Shown: one piece after another, positions 16,570 through 26,146 of the stretch
Layout of the letters: every line of letters begins with the position of its first letter
Position numbering within the stretch: the stretch's first letter is position 1
Notes under the pieces: model-generated
Database searches by the model: none
What the model was told of the DNA's origin: nothing
What the model saw: only the letters and a program-made list of their open reading frames with translations
Assembly: GCA_015075745.1 (NCBI GenBank)
Contig: JABTTW010000001.1
Span: 2,728,001 to 2,792,000 of the forward strand
DNA length: 64,000 bases
Direction: 5' to 3'
DNA from: Planctomycetia bacterium
GTDB lineage: Bacteria > Planctomycetota > Phycisphaerae > UBA1845 > UTPLA1
Translations under genes and position numbers: made by a program

Positions 16570-17214
16570 TTAGGCCTTTGACTTCTTCCAGTCCGACAAG
16601 AACTTCTCCAATCCAATGTCGGTCAGCGGATGCTTGAGCAGTTTGTCGAAGACGCTGTACGGCATGGTGCTGATGTCGGCGCCGGCCTTGGCGGCCTGGG
16701 CGACGTGCAGCGGGTGCCGCAGACTGGCCGCGAGAATCTCGGTTGCAAAGCCGTAGTTGTCGTAGATCTGGCGAATCTCCTCGATGAGCACCATGCCGTC
16801 CTGACCGATGTCATCGAGGCGGCCGAGAAACGGCGAGCAGAAGGTCGCGCCGCCCTTGGCGACGATGAGCGCCTGAATCGGCTGAAAGATCAGGGTCAGG
16901 TTGGTCTTGATGCCCTCGGCGGTGCAGATCTTCAGGGCCTTCACGCCTTCAGGGATCGTCGGCAGCTTCACGATAATGTTGGGGGCGATCTTGGTCAGTT
17001 CGCGCGCCTCTTTGATCATGGCGTCGCATTCGGTGGAAACGACCTCCGCCGAGACGGGCCCGCTGATGATCTCGCAAATCTGGCCGACGAGAGTTTTGAA
17101 GTCCTTGCCCTCCTTGGCCACGAGGCTGGGATTTGTCGTGACGCCGTCGACCATGCCGAGTGCGGCGCCGGCCTTGATCTCGTCCAGATTCGCGGTATCG
17201 AGGAAAAATTTCAT
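16570..17214 (-). CDS. Transaldolase (FSA/TalC type)
   Basis: A 214-residue TIM-barrel transaldolase of the small subfamily, which moves dihydroxyacetone units in the non-oxidative pentose phosphate pathway. The Schiff-base lysine is K83 in NIIVKLPTIPEG. Other marks are FLDTANLDEI at the N-terminus, DGVTTNPSLVAKEG, the FCSPFLGRLDDIGQDG loop and the C-terminal HPLTDIGLEKFLSDWKK. The common N-Q-A-L segment reads PIQALIVAKGG, a small change. Whether it acts as a transaldolase or a fructose-6-phosphate aldolase cannot be decided by eye. GGAGG lies 9 nt before the ATG. It converges on the GT-C gene with a 21-nt gap. Confidence 0.92.
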   Translation of the reverse strand: MKFFLDTANLDEIKAGAALGMVDGVTTNPSLVAKEGKDFKTLVGQICEIISGPVSAEVVSTECDAMIKEARELTKIAPNIIVKLPTIPEGVKALKICTAEGIKTNLTLIFQPIQALIVAKGGATFCSPFLGRLDDIGQDGMVLIEEIRQIYDNYGFATEILAASLRHPLHVAQAAKAGADISTMPYSVFDKLLKHPLTDIGLEKFLSDWKKSKA

Positions 17215-17394
17215 CGCCTGTTACCTCCGTGATGCATTCTCTTTTTGCGGGTGATGTCCGCGCGAACCATTGTCGGCGGAATCCTGCCGGACCACAGGGT
17301 GATTCTAGCGTAGGCGGTTCGACTCCACCACGCCCCTCGCCTTTGCGTGGCGCAGTGACCGGTCCGAGCGTCCTGTGCTAGGATAGCCCGAGCC

Positions 17395-18225
17395 ATGCCC
17401 GAATTGCCGGAAGTTCAAACCGTGGTGACACAGCTTGCCGGACGGCTGCCCGGTGCGACGATTGCCCGCGTGCTGCTGGGCCGCAGGGACATCGTCCACT
17501 CGGGCCATCGCATCCTGACGCGCGAGGCGGTCGGCGGGAAGATTGAGTCCGTCAGCCGGATCGGCAAACGGATCGTGATCCAACTCTTCGGCGGCGCGGA
17601 AATCGTCGTGCACCTCGGCATGACCGGCAGGTTGACCGTGGAACCGATCGACGATGTTCTCGCACCTCATACTCATCTGCGTGTGCGCTTCATCGGACGC
17701 ATGGACGAGCTGCGATTTCGCGATCCCCGGCGATTCGGCGGCGTCTGGTGCCGCGGGCGCAGTGACGACTCGAACGGCAACGGACTTCCGCAACTCGGGC
17801 CGGACGCACTGACGATTCGCGTGCCTGTCCTCCGGCAAATCCTGTCGCGGCGACGGCAGGTCAAGGCCGTTCTCATGGACCAGCGCATGATCAGCGGGCT
17901 GGGCAACATCTACTGCGACGAGGCCCTGCACAAGGCGGCGATCCATCCGCTGACGCCGGCCGATTCACTTTCGCCGAAGCAGATCAATCGCCTGGCGTGC
18001 AGCATCCGCTCGACGCTACAGGCGGCGATCAAGGCGGGCGGCTCGTCTTTGCGCGATTATCGCAATGCAAATGGCGAGCCGGGCTGGTTTCAGGTCAGCC
18101 ATCGAGTGTACGGTCGTGAAGGAGAAGCCTGCCGAGCATGCGGCGCGAAAATCATCCGGAGCCAGATCGCCGGCCGCTCGACGCATTTTTGTCCGGCGTG
18201 TCAGAAGGAACCGGTGACGCGATGA
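17395..18225 (+). CDS. mutM: Formamidopyrimidine-DNA glycosylase
   Basis: A 276-residue bifunctional glycosylase/AP lyase that removes 8-oxoguanine and Fapy bases. The N-terminus is the invariant PELPEVQT (catalytic P2, E3), the beta-loop lysine is K58 in RIGKRIVIQL, the H2TH segment contains ISGLGNIYCDEAL, and the C-terminal zinc finger is C-x2-C-x16-C-x2-C (CRACGAKI to FCPAC). All catalytic and zinc residues are present. Its stop overlaps the next gene as ATGA (18222-18225). With nth it is the second base-excision glycosylase in the window, but the two are far apart. Confidence 0.96.
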   Translation: MPELPEVQTVVTQLAGRLPGATIARVLLGRRDIVHSGHRILTREAVGGKIESVSRIGKRIVIQLFGGAEIVVHLGMTGRLTVEPIDDVLAPHTHLRVRFIGRMDELRFRDPRRFGGVWCRGRSDDSNGNGLPQLGPDALTIRVPVLRQILSRRRQVKAVLMDQRMISGLGNIYCDEALHKAAIHPLTPADSLSPKQINRLACSIRSTLQAAIKAGGSSLRDYRNANGEPGWFQVSHRVYGREGEACRACGAKIIRSQIAGRSTHFCPACQKEPVTR

Positions 18226-19424
18226 GCGACGCGATCGCCGCGGCCACCTCCATCAAGCAGCCGCGCCCTCATCGAATGCGGTATCTGCTGCTGACGTTTA
18301 TCGTCGCGGCGGTCAGCTTTCAATATGTCTCGATCACGCTGTGCGTCGGGCTGATCGCGTTTCTCGCGTATGAGTCGCTCTATCGGCGCAATCCGCGCGT
18401 CATCGCGCTGGTCGTCAGCGGGCTGATCTCATTCGGGGCATTCGAATACTTCGGGCGATACGTCCTTAAGTCGCAGATGTCGCGGTTCTTCACCGCCGAC
18501 GCCGATCACCGGCTCCTCCCCAACAAGGCCCTGGGCATCAACAGCGACGGGATTCGCTGCCCGGTCGAGGCGGACGACTTTTCGGCCGACACCTTCAACA
18601 TCATCGTCCTCGGCGACTCCTTCGTGTACGGGTCTAAGCTCAAAGCAGACCAGACCGTGCCGGCACAAATCGAACAAATCCTCCGGCAGCAGAATCCCGC
18701 GATTCAAGCCCGCTGCGTCAACTTCGGGTGGATCTCATCCTCGCCGGGCCCATCGTATCGCCTGCTTCGCGACATCGGCGCGACCTACAAGCCGGATTTG
18801 GTCGTGCTGGCCCTCGACGTCACCGATTTTCACGACGACATCTGGGTGCTCGGAAAGGTGGGATACTGGGATCGCTCTCCGACGGCGTTCCTCTTTGCGC
18901 GGCTGGGACTGCGCGGGGTCATCACCGAGCTTTACGAGAACTTCCGGCTCAATGTCATCTGGCGGACCCGATCGACACGGGAGCGGCTGTTACCGGCCAG
19001 GCGGTTTTTCGTCGTGGAGCAGCCGCTGGAGAAATCTCTCCCCGACATGGTGGAGACGGAGGAGAACCTGCGTCGAATCTCCGCGTACTGTAAGGATGAG
19101 CTGAAGGTTCCCTTTGTGATGGTCATGTATCCGCGACACTTCCAGTACAGCGACCGCGAGAGCCCGCATAATTGGGAGGGGAATAGCTACACGCGGCTCG
19201 GCCCCTATAGTCTGGAGCCGTTCAAATGGCTGGCGGCGCTGGGTCCGCGCGTGCCATTCCCGGTGCATTCGCTACTGAAGGATTTCGAGCAATCTGAGAA
19301 GTTTCCGCTGCACTTTGATGACGATCCACACTGGAATGCCGACGGGGCTCACGTCGCGGCAGAGGGCATCATTCGCGCTCTGGAGAAGGACAAGCTCCTC
19401 CCGGCTTCGCAACCCAGCCGGTGA
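18222..19424 (+). CDS. Membrane-anchored SGNH/GDSL-like hydrolase
   Basis: A 400-residue protein. Two or three membrane segments lie in residues 18-75 (RYLLLTFIVAAVSFQYVSIT, then LCVGLIAFLAYESL and VIALVVSGLISFGAFEYFG). The soluble domain begins with the SGNH nucleophile block IIVLGDSFVYGSKL and ends with DDPHWNADGAHVAAEGI, which supplies the Asp-x-x-His pair of the triad. Such proteins act as extracytoplasmic esterases or O-acetyltransferases on polysaccharides (AlgJ/AlgX/DHHW type). The start gives an ATGA overlap with mutM, so translation is coupled. The substrate is unknown. Confidence 0.75.
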   Translation: MSDAIAAATSIKQPRPHRMRYLLLTFIVAAVSFQYVSITLCVGLIAFLAYESLYRRNPRVIALVVSGLISFGAFEYFGRYVLKSQMSRFFTADADHRLLPNKALGINSDGIRCPVEADDFSADTFNIIVLGDSFVYGSKLKADQTVPAQIEQILRQQNPAIQARCVNFGWISSSPGPSYRLLRDIGATYKPDLVVLALDVTDFHDDIWVLGKVGYWDRSPTAFLFARLGLRGVITELYENFRLNVIWRTRSTRERLLPARRFFVVEQPLEKSLPDMVETEENLRRISAYCKDELKVPFVMVMYPRHFQYSDRESPHNWEGNSYTRLGPYSLEPFKWLAALGPRVPFPVHSLLKDFEQSEKFPLHFDDDPHWNADGAHVAAEGIIRALEKDKLLPASQPSR

Positions 19425-19573
19425 CCTGAGGCGGTCGAAAGACGCTTCGGTGGATTTCGAGGTTACAATCCGCTGGAATCCAGCCTAAGCCCTGATACAA
19501 TACGGGCTTCCATACGGGGGACCGCGGACAGGATGCCGCGGCGAACAGGGACGCACGGAGGCACCGGGCACAT

Positions 19574-22500
19574 ATGCTCCTCAAGAAACTCACCGCGACC
19601 GGCTTTAAGTCCTTCGCCGACAAGACCGAATTCGAGTTCGGCTCCGGCATTACCGGAATTGTCGGCCCGAACGGCTGCGGCAAGTCGAACGTCGTGGACG
19701 CCATCAAGTGGGTTCTGGGCGAGCAATCGGCCAAGAGCCTCCGCGGCAAGCAGATGCTGGACGTCATTTTCAACGGGTCCGGCACGCGCAAGAGCTCGGG
19801 TCTGGCCCAGGTTGATCTGACTTTCGACAATACCGACGGCACGCTTCCGGTGGATCAGGCCGAGGTGACGGTCTCGCGGCGGCTCTATCGCAGTGGGGAG
19901 AGCGAGTATCTGCTCAACAAGCAGCTCTGCCGGCTCAAGGACGTGCGGGAGCTGTTTCTCGATACCGGCATCGGCATCGACGCCTACAGCGTGATCGAGC
20001 AGGGCCGGGTGGACGTTCTCTTACAGGCGAACCCCACCGAGCGGCGGCAGATCTTCGAAGAGGCCGCGGGCATCAGCAAGTACAAGGTCCGCAAGAAGGA
20101 AGCCCAAAGGCGGCTTGAGCGCGTCAATCAAAACCTGCTACGCGTGCAGGACATCGTCGAGGAAATCGAGAAGCGCCTGCGCAGCGTGAAGCTCGCCGCG
20201 GGCAAGGCTCGCAATTACCAGTCTTACAACCAGCGCCTCCGCGAGCTTCGCAGCCGATACGCGCTGGCCGAATACCACCGCCATCGCTCGGATGCCGATG
20301 CCCACTCGCGCGAGGCCGACGGCCTTTCCGATGAAGTCACGCGCATCCGCACCGACCTTTCGAATAATGAGGCGCGATCGAGTCAGGCGAATGTGCGCAT
20401 TCTCGAGTTGGAGCAGGAGACGTCGCAGGCCGAGAGCCGGCTGCTGACCGTTCAGTCGCAGATCACCGGCCAGCAGGAGCGCATCGCCGCCGCCGATCGC
20501 CGCATCTCCGATCAGACGGATTTGCTCGGCAGCTCGCGCGAGCGGCTCGCCGGATTCGATGGGCAGGTCGCGGCGCTTGAATCGCGCCTCACCGAGCAGC
20601 AGCGGGTGGTCAGTTCGATCGAGCAGGAGCTTCAGTCCGTCCAGGCGGAGCTTTCCGCCATGCAGGATCAGGATCGAGGCCTTGCCGGCACGTTGCTTGA
20701 GACTCAGCAGCGTCTCGACGACGAGAAGGCCGGCATCATCGAACTGCTTCGCCGGACCAGCCGGTTGAACAATGAGATTCAGGGGCTCAACCTCCAGCAC
20801 GAGTCTCTGACCACGCAGAAGGCGAAGCTCGACGAGCGCGATCAGGCCATCGCCACCCAGCTTGCCGAGGCGTTCGATAAACAGCAGCAGATGAATGCCC
20901 GCCGCGAGCAGGTGCTCGACCTGATCGAGGACCAGACCAAGAAGCTCGAAGAGACGCGCGGCAGCCTTGCCGAGGTCGCCCATCATCGCTCGGCCCTGCT
21001 CGATCAGCTTGCGGCGGCCAAGGAGTATCGCAGCGGTCTGGAGAGCCGGCGGCAGCTTCTCGCCGAGATGGATCGCAAGCACGAGGGCCTTATGGCCGGA
21101 GCGCGCGAGATTCTCCAGCAGCGAGACGCGGCGCGCGGCGATGAGGAGGCCAGTGCCGCCGAACGCGAAGGGCCGTTCTCCTATGTCCTTGGCGCGGTGG
21201 GTGAAATCTTCGACGCCGATGTCTCCCATGCCGGACTGATCGAGGCCGTGCTGGGCAATTATGAAAAGTATCTCGTGGTCGCCAAGCGCGATTCCATCCT
21301 TGCGGATCGCGATGCGCTGGCGGAGTTGTCGGGCCCGGTTCGCGCGTTTTGCCTCGATGCCGTCCCCCCACCGATCGGCGGGCCGGACATGTCGAATCAG
21401 GAGGGCTTCATTGCGCGACTGGTCGACTGGATCACCTATCCGCCGACTTGCGAGCGACTGGCCCGACACCTGCTTGGCCGGACGTATGTCGTTGAGTCGA
21501 TCGAGCATGCCCGGCGGATGGCTTCGTTGGACTCGGTGGCGCGCTTCGTGACGATGGACGGCCTGGTCTGGGATTCTGACGGGCGCGTCGGCCTGGGCCC
21601 GATGGGCGCCGGCACCGGCATGATCAGCCGCCGCAGCGAACTGCGCGAACTGGACAAGCAGCTTGAGGAAGTCGGTCAGCGCATCGTGACGCTGTCCGAC
21701 GATCTGAATCGCAGCGACTCGGAAGCCGGCCACCTTGAAGAAGTGGTCGAGACGCTGCACAACGCCATCGCCGACGCCAACACGCAGCGCGTGGAAGTCG
21801 GCGCACAACTGGCGGCGGTCGAGGACGTGGTCAGCCGGCTCAGCCAGGAGCGGCCGCTCATCGCGTCTGAAGTCTCCATCCTGGTCAACCGGCTCGCCGA
21901 AATGCGCGAGCGGGAGTCGGTCAGCAAGCAGGACCTCTCCCAGCTTGAGACGCGCAGCACCGAGAGCGAGCGCATGGTCGCGGAGCTGCAGGCGAAGATC
22001 GAATCGCTCGCCGCCCAGCGCCAGACCATCGCCGAGTCGATCACCGGCGCACGCGTGCGAACGGGCGAGCTTTCGCAGCGCCGCTCAGCCGCTTCAACCG
22101 CCATCGCGGAACTTCAGGCCGCCCGTATTCAGCTTCAGACGGATCGCGACAAGGCCGAGCACGACGTGCAGCTTGCCCAGGAGCGGATCGATCAGTCGAA
22201 CGCGCAGATGGCCGATGCCAAGTCGGCGCTGGAGCAGCTCACCGTCGAGCATAAGGAACTGACGGAGAAGGCCCGATCGCTTCGCGAGGATCGCGACACG
22301 CTTCGCTCCGAGGTCGAGAGCCTGGCGAGCGATGCCCGACGTCTCCGCGGCGATCAGGAGCGGGTCGAGGCCCAGCTTCACGAGCGGCAGATCAAGCTTC
22401 AGGAGCTTCGCGTGCGGCTGGAAGACCTCGCCGCGCGGGTGATGGAAGAGCTGTCGGTCGATCTCGTAACGCAGTACGCGGATTACGTGCCGGATCAGGA

Positions 22501-23173
22501 AGAGGACTGGCCGGCGGTCGAGGCGGAGATCGAAGAGTTGCGGCAGAAGATCGACCGCTTGGGCAACGTGAACCTCGACTCCATCACCGAGCAGACGGAG
22601 CTGGAGCAGCGGCTCGAGTTTCTCACCACGCAGTGCAACGATCTGAAGACCAGCGAGACGCAGCTTCTCGAACTGATCGAAAAGCTGAACGTCGAATCGC
22701 GGCAGCGCTTCATCGATACCTTCAACGCCGTCGTCCCCCACTTCCAGAGTCTCTTCAAGCGACTCTTCGGCGGCGGCAAGGCCGAACTCATCCTGATGGA
22801 CCCCAACGACGTGCTCGAGTGCGGCATCGAGATCAACGCCAAGCCGCCGGGCAAGGAGCCCAAGGGCATCAGTCAGCTCTCCGGCGGTGAGCGCACGATG
22901 ACCACGATCGCGCTGGTGCTGGCGGTCTTCCGCAGCCGGCCGTCGCCGTTCGTGCTTTTGGACGAAGTAGACGCAGCGCTCGACGAGGCGAACAACGTCC
23001 GCTTCAACAACATCATCCGCGAGTTCACCGAGCTCTCGCAGTTCATCGTCATCACCCACTCCAAGCGCACCATGGGCATCGCCGACGTCCTCTACGGCGT
23101 CACCATGCAGGAAGCCGGCGTCTCCAAGCGCGTGAGTGTCCGCTTCGACGAGGGCGAGTCGGCGGTTGCGTAG
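19574..23173 (+). CDS. smc: Chromosome partition protein SMC
   Basis: A 1199-residue condensin ATPase for chromosome compaction and segregation. The N-terminal head carries GFKSFADKTEFEF and the Walker A GPNGCGKSN (31-39). Two long coiled coils (about 170-520 and 680-1030) flank a hinge at about 530-680 (starts near GPFSYVLGAVGEIFDAD). The C-terminal head carries the signature QLSGGERTMTTIAL (about 1101) and Walker B FVLLDEVDAALDEAN. Length is typical (B. subtilis 1186). GGAGG lies about 11 nt upstream of the ATG. No scpA or scpB partner is nearby. Confidence 0.98.
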   Translation: MLLKKLTATGFKSFADKTEFEFGSGITGIVGPNGCGKSNVVDAIKWVLGEQSAKSLRGKQMLDVIFNGSGTRKSSGLAQVDLTFDNTDGTLPVDQAEVTVSRRLYRSGESEYLLNKQLCRLKDVRELFLDTGIGIDAYSVIEQGRVDVLLQANPTERRQIFEEAAGISKYKVRKKEAQRRLERVNQNLLRVQDIVEEIEKRLRSVKLAAGKARNYQSYNQRLRELRSRYALAEYHRHRSDADAHSREADGLSDEVTRIRTDLSNNEARSSQANVRILELEQETSQAESRLLTVQSQITGQQERIAAADRRISDQTDLLGSSRERLAGFDGQVAALESRLTEQQRVVSSIEQELQSVQAELSAMQDQDRGLAGTLLETQQRLDDEKAGIIELLRRTSRLNNEIQGLNLQHESLTTQKAKLDERDQAIATQLAEAFDKQQQMNARREQVLDLIEDQTKKLEETRGSLAEVAHHRSALLDQLAAAKEYRSGLESRRQLLAEMDRKHEGLMAGAREILQQRDAARGDEEASAAEREGPFSYVLGAVGEIFDADVSHAGLIEAVLGNYEKYLVVAKRDSILADRDALAELSGPVRAFCLDAVPPPIGGPDMSNQEGFIARLVDWITYPPTCERLARHLLGRTYVVESIEHARRMASLDSVARFVTMDGLVWDSDGRVGLGPMGAGTGMISRRSELRELDKQLEEVGQRIVTLSDDLNRSDSEAGHLEEVVETLHNAIADANTQRVEVGAQLAAVEDVVSRLSQERPLIASEVSILVNRLAEMRERESVSKQDLSQLETRSTESERMVAELQAKIESLAAQRQTIAESITGARVRTGELSQRRSAASTAIAELQAARIQLQTDRDKAEHDVQLAQERIDQSNAQMADAKSALEQLTVEHKELTEKARSLREDRDTLRSEVESLASDARRLRGDQERVEAQLHERQIKLQELRVRLEDLAARVMEELSVDLVTQYADYVPDQEEDWPAVEAEIEELRQKIDRLGNVNLDSITEQTELEQRLEFLTTQCNDLKTSETQLLELIEKLNVESRQRFIDTFNAVVPHFQSLFKRLFGGGKAELILMDPNDVLECGIEINAKPPGKEPKGISQLSGGERTMTTIALVLAVFRSRPSPFVLLDEVDAALDEANNVRFNNIIREFTELSQFIVITHSKRTMGIADVLYGVTMQEAGVSKRVSVRFDEGESAVA

Positions 23174-23295
23174 CGTGATTCTCCTAAGAACAGAATTATT
23201 CACTGCACATAACAATGTTCGTGCCTTAGTAACTATCTCAAAAGGCCGAGTCATGCCGATAGATAGATTGGCGAGCATAACCCGGGGAGCCAAGG
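23174..23295. other. Spacer between smc and the IS5-like remnant
   Basis: A less GC-rich stretch (for example AGAATTATTCACTGCACAT). It probably holds the left end of the insertion sequence, but no terminal inverted repeat could be defined because the right end is lost. Confidence 0.4.
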
Positions 23296-24038
23296 ATGGC
23301 CCGCAAGCGCAAGGCGATGGAACCGCTTCCCACGATCTGACATGTTCCGGACGCTTTTTGGAACATTATTCAACCGATTATCTTCGAGATGGATCCGGCT
23401 CCTGTCACCGGGCGTCCGCGCATCGATCCGCGCGGGGCGTTCGATGCGATCATCTATCGCATGCGAACTGCCGTTCAGTGGAACCAGCTGCCGGACTGTT
23501 TTCCCGACGACAGCAGCGTGCATCGCACGTTTCAACGTTGGGTCAAATTGGGGTTGATGGATCGCATCTGGTCGGCAATCGTCAGCATGTGCGACGAATT
23601 GGGCGATGTCGATTGGGAATGGCAGGCGGCCGATGCGGCGATGGGCAAGGCGCGTTTTGGGGGGATGATGTCGGCCCGAACCCGACGGATCGTGCGAAAA
23701 ACGGCGTAAAACGCAGCCTGCTGGTAGAGCGGCAAGGCGGCCCGTTGTCGATCGTCGTGGCCGGCGCAAACGTTCACGACACCAAACTGCTGGACCGAAC
23801 GTTGAAAGCCGTGATCGTAAAGCGGCCTCGTCCGACCAAGGCCGAACCGCAACATCTTTGCTTGGACAAAGGCTACGACAATCCGACGGGCCACGAGGCG
23901 ACCCGGCAGAACAAATACACTCCGCACATTCGCCGAATCGGCGAAGAGAAACTCGACGAGAAAAAACACAAGAAGCATCCGGCTCGCCGATGGGTCGAGG
24001 ATAAAGACAAGGGCATTGCCCGCGCGCAAATCGTGTAA
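23296..24038 (+). pseudogene. IS5-family (IS427-like) transposase remnant
   Basis: The 5' part (MARKRKAMEPLPTI) is followed by an in-frame TGA at 23338 where the family normally has Trp (P-T-W-H-V-P). The frame then continues HVPDAFWNIIQPIIF and FDAIIYRMRTAVQWNQLPD, DDSSVHRTFQRWV. Near 23653-23664, at TTTTGGGGGG, it shifts by -1 into GDDVGPNPTDR, VVVAGANVHDTKLLD and HLCLDKGYDNP. The G6 run could be a programmed frameshift site, as in this IS group, but the early stop and the missing 3' end show a dead gene. The sequence departs from the family at HPARRWVE and ends 20 codons later, next to dispersed repeat copy B. Confidence 0.88.
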
Positions 24039-24043
24039 ATCCG

Positions 24044-24176
24044 AAGGTGACATATAGTGACACACGCGATTTTTTTTGTATGCAACTCTTGTGGCGGGCA
24101 TGGGTTGGGGTGGTTCGGGTTTTGGGTGATTTTTGGTGGAAACGTCGAAAAGTCGAAAAGTCGAAACGTCGAAATT
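24044..24176 (+). repeat. Dispersed 135-bp repeat, copy B
   Basis: It has the same order of elements as copy A: AAGGTGACATATAGTGACAC, a T-rich stretch, CTTGTGGCGGGCATGGGTTG, GGTTCGGGTTTTGGGTGATT and tandem GTCGAAA units. It begins 6 nt after the truncated transposase frame ends. Confidence 0.8.
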
Positions 24177-24316
24177 TGGGGGACCTGCGGCCTGGGGCGA
24201 TGAGGGGCTGAGAGATTGCTGCAAGAGTGGTGACACAGGGCGATGCTGGGGCCGCTGGTGGGCCATCGCCAAACGGCAAGCCGCCTCACTGCACGGGCGC
24301 AAGTCCTGTAATTCTG

Positions 24317-24451
24317 TAGGTGACAATTGGCGAAAAAAGTTCTGGGGGACGTTTGCAAGTGTTGTGGCAGACACGTGTTGGGGCGGTTCGGGTTTTGGGT
24401 GGTTTTGGGGTGGAACCGTCGAAAAATCGAAACGTCGAGACGTCGAAATTC
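24317..24451 (+). repeat. Dispersed 135-bp repeat, copy C
   Basis: A more diverged copy, in direct orientation 140 bp after copy B: TAGGTGACAATTGG at the start, GTTGTGGCAGACACGTGTTG, GGTTCGGGTTTTGGGTGGTT, then ATCGAAACGTCGAGACGTCG. The DNA between copies B and C (24177-24316) includes GGTGACACAGGGCG and GGCAAGCCGCC, like the block after copy A. Confidence 0.75.
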
Positions 24452-24810
24452 CGCGGACCCGGGGCGTGAGGTTTGGGGTTGGGATTGCCGGGACCATGGA
24501 CATCGCTCGCTACCTCGCGGGGCGGGGGTGGATTAGACTTCAAATACTAAAGCTTGCTCCCTGTCCGCGCCGGGGCCGTCGGGCTGGATAGAATGAGTCA
24601 ACGCGAGACAACCGAAGGGGATGAGTTTTCGGAGGGATGGCGGCGGATTGACGGCCGGCGCGGGAGGCGGAACTGAGAGGATTGAATGCCTCCAGAATGC
24701 CGAACGAGAATGGAGGCGGAAAAGTAGAATGTCCCCCACGGCAATTCTTTGCTCGAAGCGGTCGACTCGCTCGAAAAAATGTTTGAATGAGATTCATCGA
24801 AGGAACGTAA
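24452..24810. other. Intergenic stretch before the four-repeat membrane protein
   Basis: No gene supported. It should carry the promoter of the gene at 24811. The last bases, GAAGGAACGTAA, supply its ribosome site. Confidence 0.5.
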
Positions 24811-25644
24811 ATGACTGAAGCCAGTCCGCTCGATTCGCGTCGTGAAGTCCACTCGAAAGTTCCTGAAGTCACGCTCCTGTTCTGGATCATCAAGATCGCC
24901 GCCACGACACTCGGTGAGACCGGGGGCGATGCGGTCTCGATGTCGATGAAACTTGGGTATGTCGTCGGGACGCTTATTTTCGCCACGTTTTTCGTGGTTC
25001 TTGTCATCGGGCAGATCAAAGCCACGGAGTTTCATCCGACTCTGTACTGGGCCACCATTATCGCCACCACCACCGTTGGGACGACGCTGGCCGACTTTTC
25101 AACACGCGATCTGGGCATCGGATATGCCGGCGGATCGCTGCTGTTGTTCGCGCTGCTGATGCTGTCGCTATTCGTCTGGCATCGGACGCTGGGCACGATT
25201 TCATTCCGAAACCTTTATACGTCCAAAGCGGAAATGTGTTACTGGGTGACGATCATGTTCTCTCAGACTTTGGGGACCGCGCTGGGCGATTGGGTCGCCG
25301 ACGGAAAAACCGAAGACCCAGCCGGCCTGGGGCTTGGATACGCCGGCGCCGCGCTGATCTTCGGCGGGTTGCTGCTGGTCGTCGCGGCTTTGTGCTTTTC
25401 CACGTCGCTCTCGCGGACGGCGTTGTTCTGGTCGGCGTTTGTTCTCACTCGCCCGCTCGGCGCGGTCGTCGGCGACTTTCTCGACAAACCGCACGACCAC
25501 GGTGGTCTGGCACTCAGCCGTTATATGGCATCAGGGGTATTGATGGCGTTCATCGTCGCCTGCATTTTCTTCTTCAAACATCGTCCCGCCGCGACGGGAC
25601 GAACTGGCCCGACACTCCCGCACATGCCCCCAAGGTGCGAGTGA
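24811..25644 (+). CDS. COG4705-like membrane protein with four internal repeats
   Basis: A 277-residue protein built from four similar membrane modules. Each has a helix followed by a T-x-G-x-x-x-x-D signature: IIKIAATTLGETGGDAVS, IIATTTVGTTLADFSTRD, IMFSQTLGTALGDWVADG and FVLTRPLGAVVGDFLDKP. Modules 2 and 3 continue with the shared LGIGYAGGSLL / LGLGYAGAALI. This gives about eight membrane segments. Each module supplies an acidic residue plus Thr/Gly within a membrane region, which suggests a transport or binding site, but the family has no established function to my knowledge. AGGA lies 7 nt before the ATG. No partner gene is adjacent; repeats and IS remnants surround it. Confidence 0.75.
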   Translation: MTEASPLDSRREVHSKVPEVTLLFWIIKIAATTLGETGGDAVSMSMKLGYVVGTLIFATFFVVLVIGQIKATEFHPTLYWATIIATTTVGTTLADFSTRDLGIGYAGGSLLLFALLMLSLFVWHRTLGTISFRNLYTSKAEMCYWVTIMFSQTLGTALGDWVADGKTEDPAGLGLGYAGAALIFGGLLLVVAALCFSTSLSRTALFWSAFVLTRPLGAVVGDFLDKPHDHGGLALSRYMASGVLMAFIVACIFFFKHRPAATGRTGPTLPHMPPRCE

Positions 25645-26019
25645 GTCCGCTTGGAAAGGTTCTAGTGCAGATTGCGCGTCCCTCTCTAAAATCGGGACAT
25701 TCTAGAATGCCATTAAGTTAGCACTTTGATTCGCCGAGCTAAGAAAAGGTGTCAGCTAAGAAGTGTCAGGATGATTTTTTTGACGGGTGGGGGAAATAGG
25801 CGTGGACATTCTACTTTTCTGACGTGATGCCCCCATGTCGTTAGTCTCCCCGCATGCCAGGCGCTGCACGGGCAGCCGTCGGGGGACTTTGTGATTACGG
25901 TGTTCATCCTGGCGATGATTGCATGCGGGCCCGATACGGCGACCAAGATTACGCCGCGTTTGTCGATTTGTTTGTGCGGGCCGATGAGCGCGCCGGAATG
26001 CGACTGGCCAGCGTACGCC
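25645..26019. other. Gene-free stretch with short repeats
   Basis: No gene supported. It holds TGCAGATTGCGCGTC (25667), echoing the start of the 100-bp repeat, the palindrome CATTCTAGAATG (25698) and two GTGTCAG units (25750, 25764) of the kind seen at decayed element ends. Confidence 0.45.
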
Positions 26020-26115
26020 ATAGCGGATTGCGCGTCGATGCAGCGTTTTATATCAGGAAATGTTGCTTGCGATTCACGTCCGGCAGAGGCGCCGGACGCT
26101 ACGCAGATGGCAAGC
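26020..26115. repeat. About 100-bp dispersed hairpin repeat, copy 2
   Basis: Closely matches 8635-8735, including the perfect 8-bp stem CGTCCGGC (26077-26084) with GCCGGACG (26091-26098). It lies just downstream of the topA stop and could also fold as a 3' hairpin of that transcript. Confidence 0.75.
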
Positions 26116-26146
26116 TGCTTTGGTCGTCGCACACTTATTCGATGGA

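Noticed and set aside
20138-21808. 556-codon minus-strand open frame inside smc
   Set aside because: Antisense to the coiled-coil part of SMC; the long frame follows from GC-rich codon bias and has no domain.
23640-23670. Programmed -1 frameshift as proof of a live IS5 transposase
   Set aside because: The G6 run would suit slippage, but an in-frame TGA near codon 15 and the missing 3' end show the gene is dead whatever happens at the G run.
24120-24455. Possible CRISPR array in the GTCGAAA repeats
   Set aside because: Units are 9 bp, directly adjacent and without spacers; no cas gene is present.
23251-24503. Two long minus-strand frames (342 and 323 codons) across the IS5 remnant and repeats B and C
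   Set aside because: Antisense to the transposase remnant, with the same repeat-derived FDVSTF strings; no support as genes.
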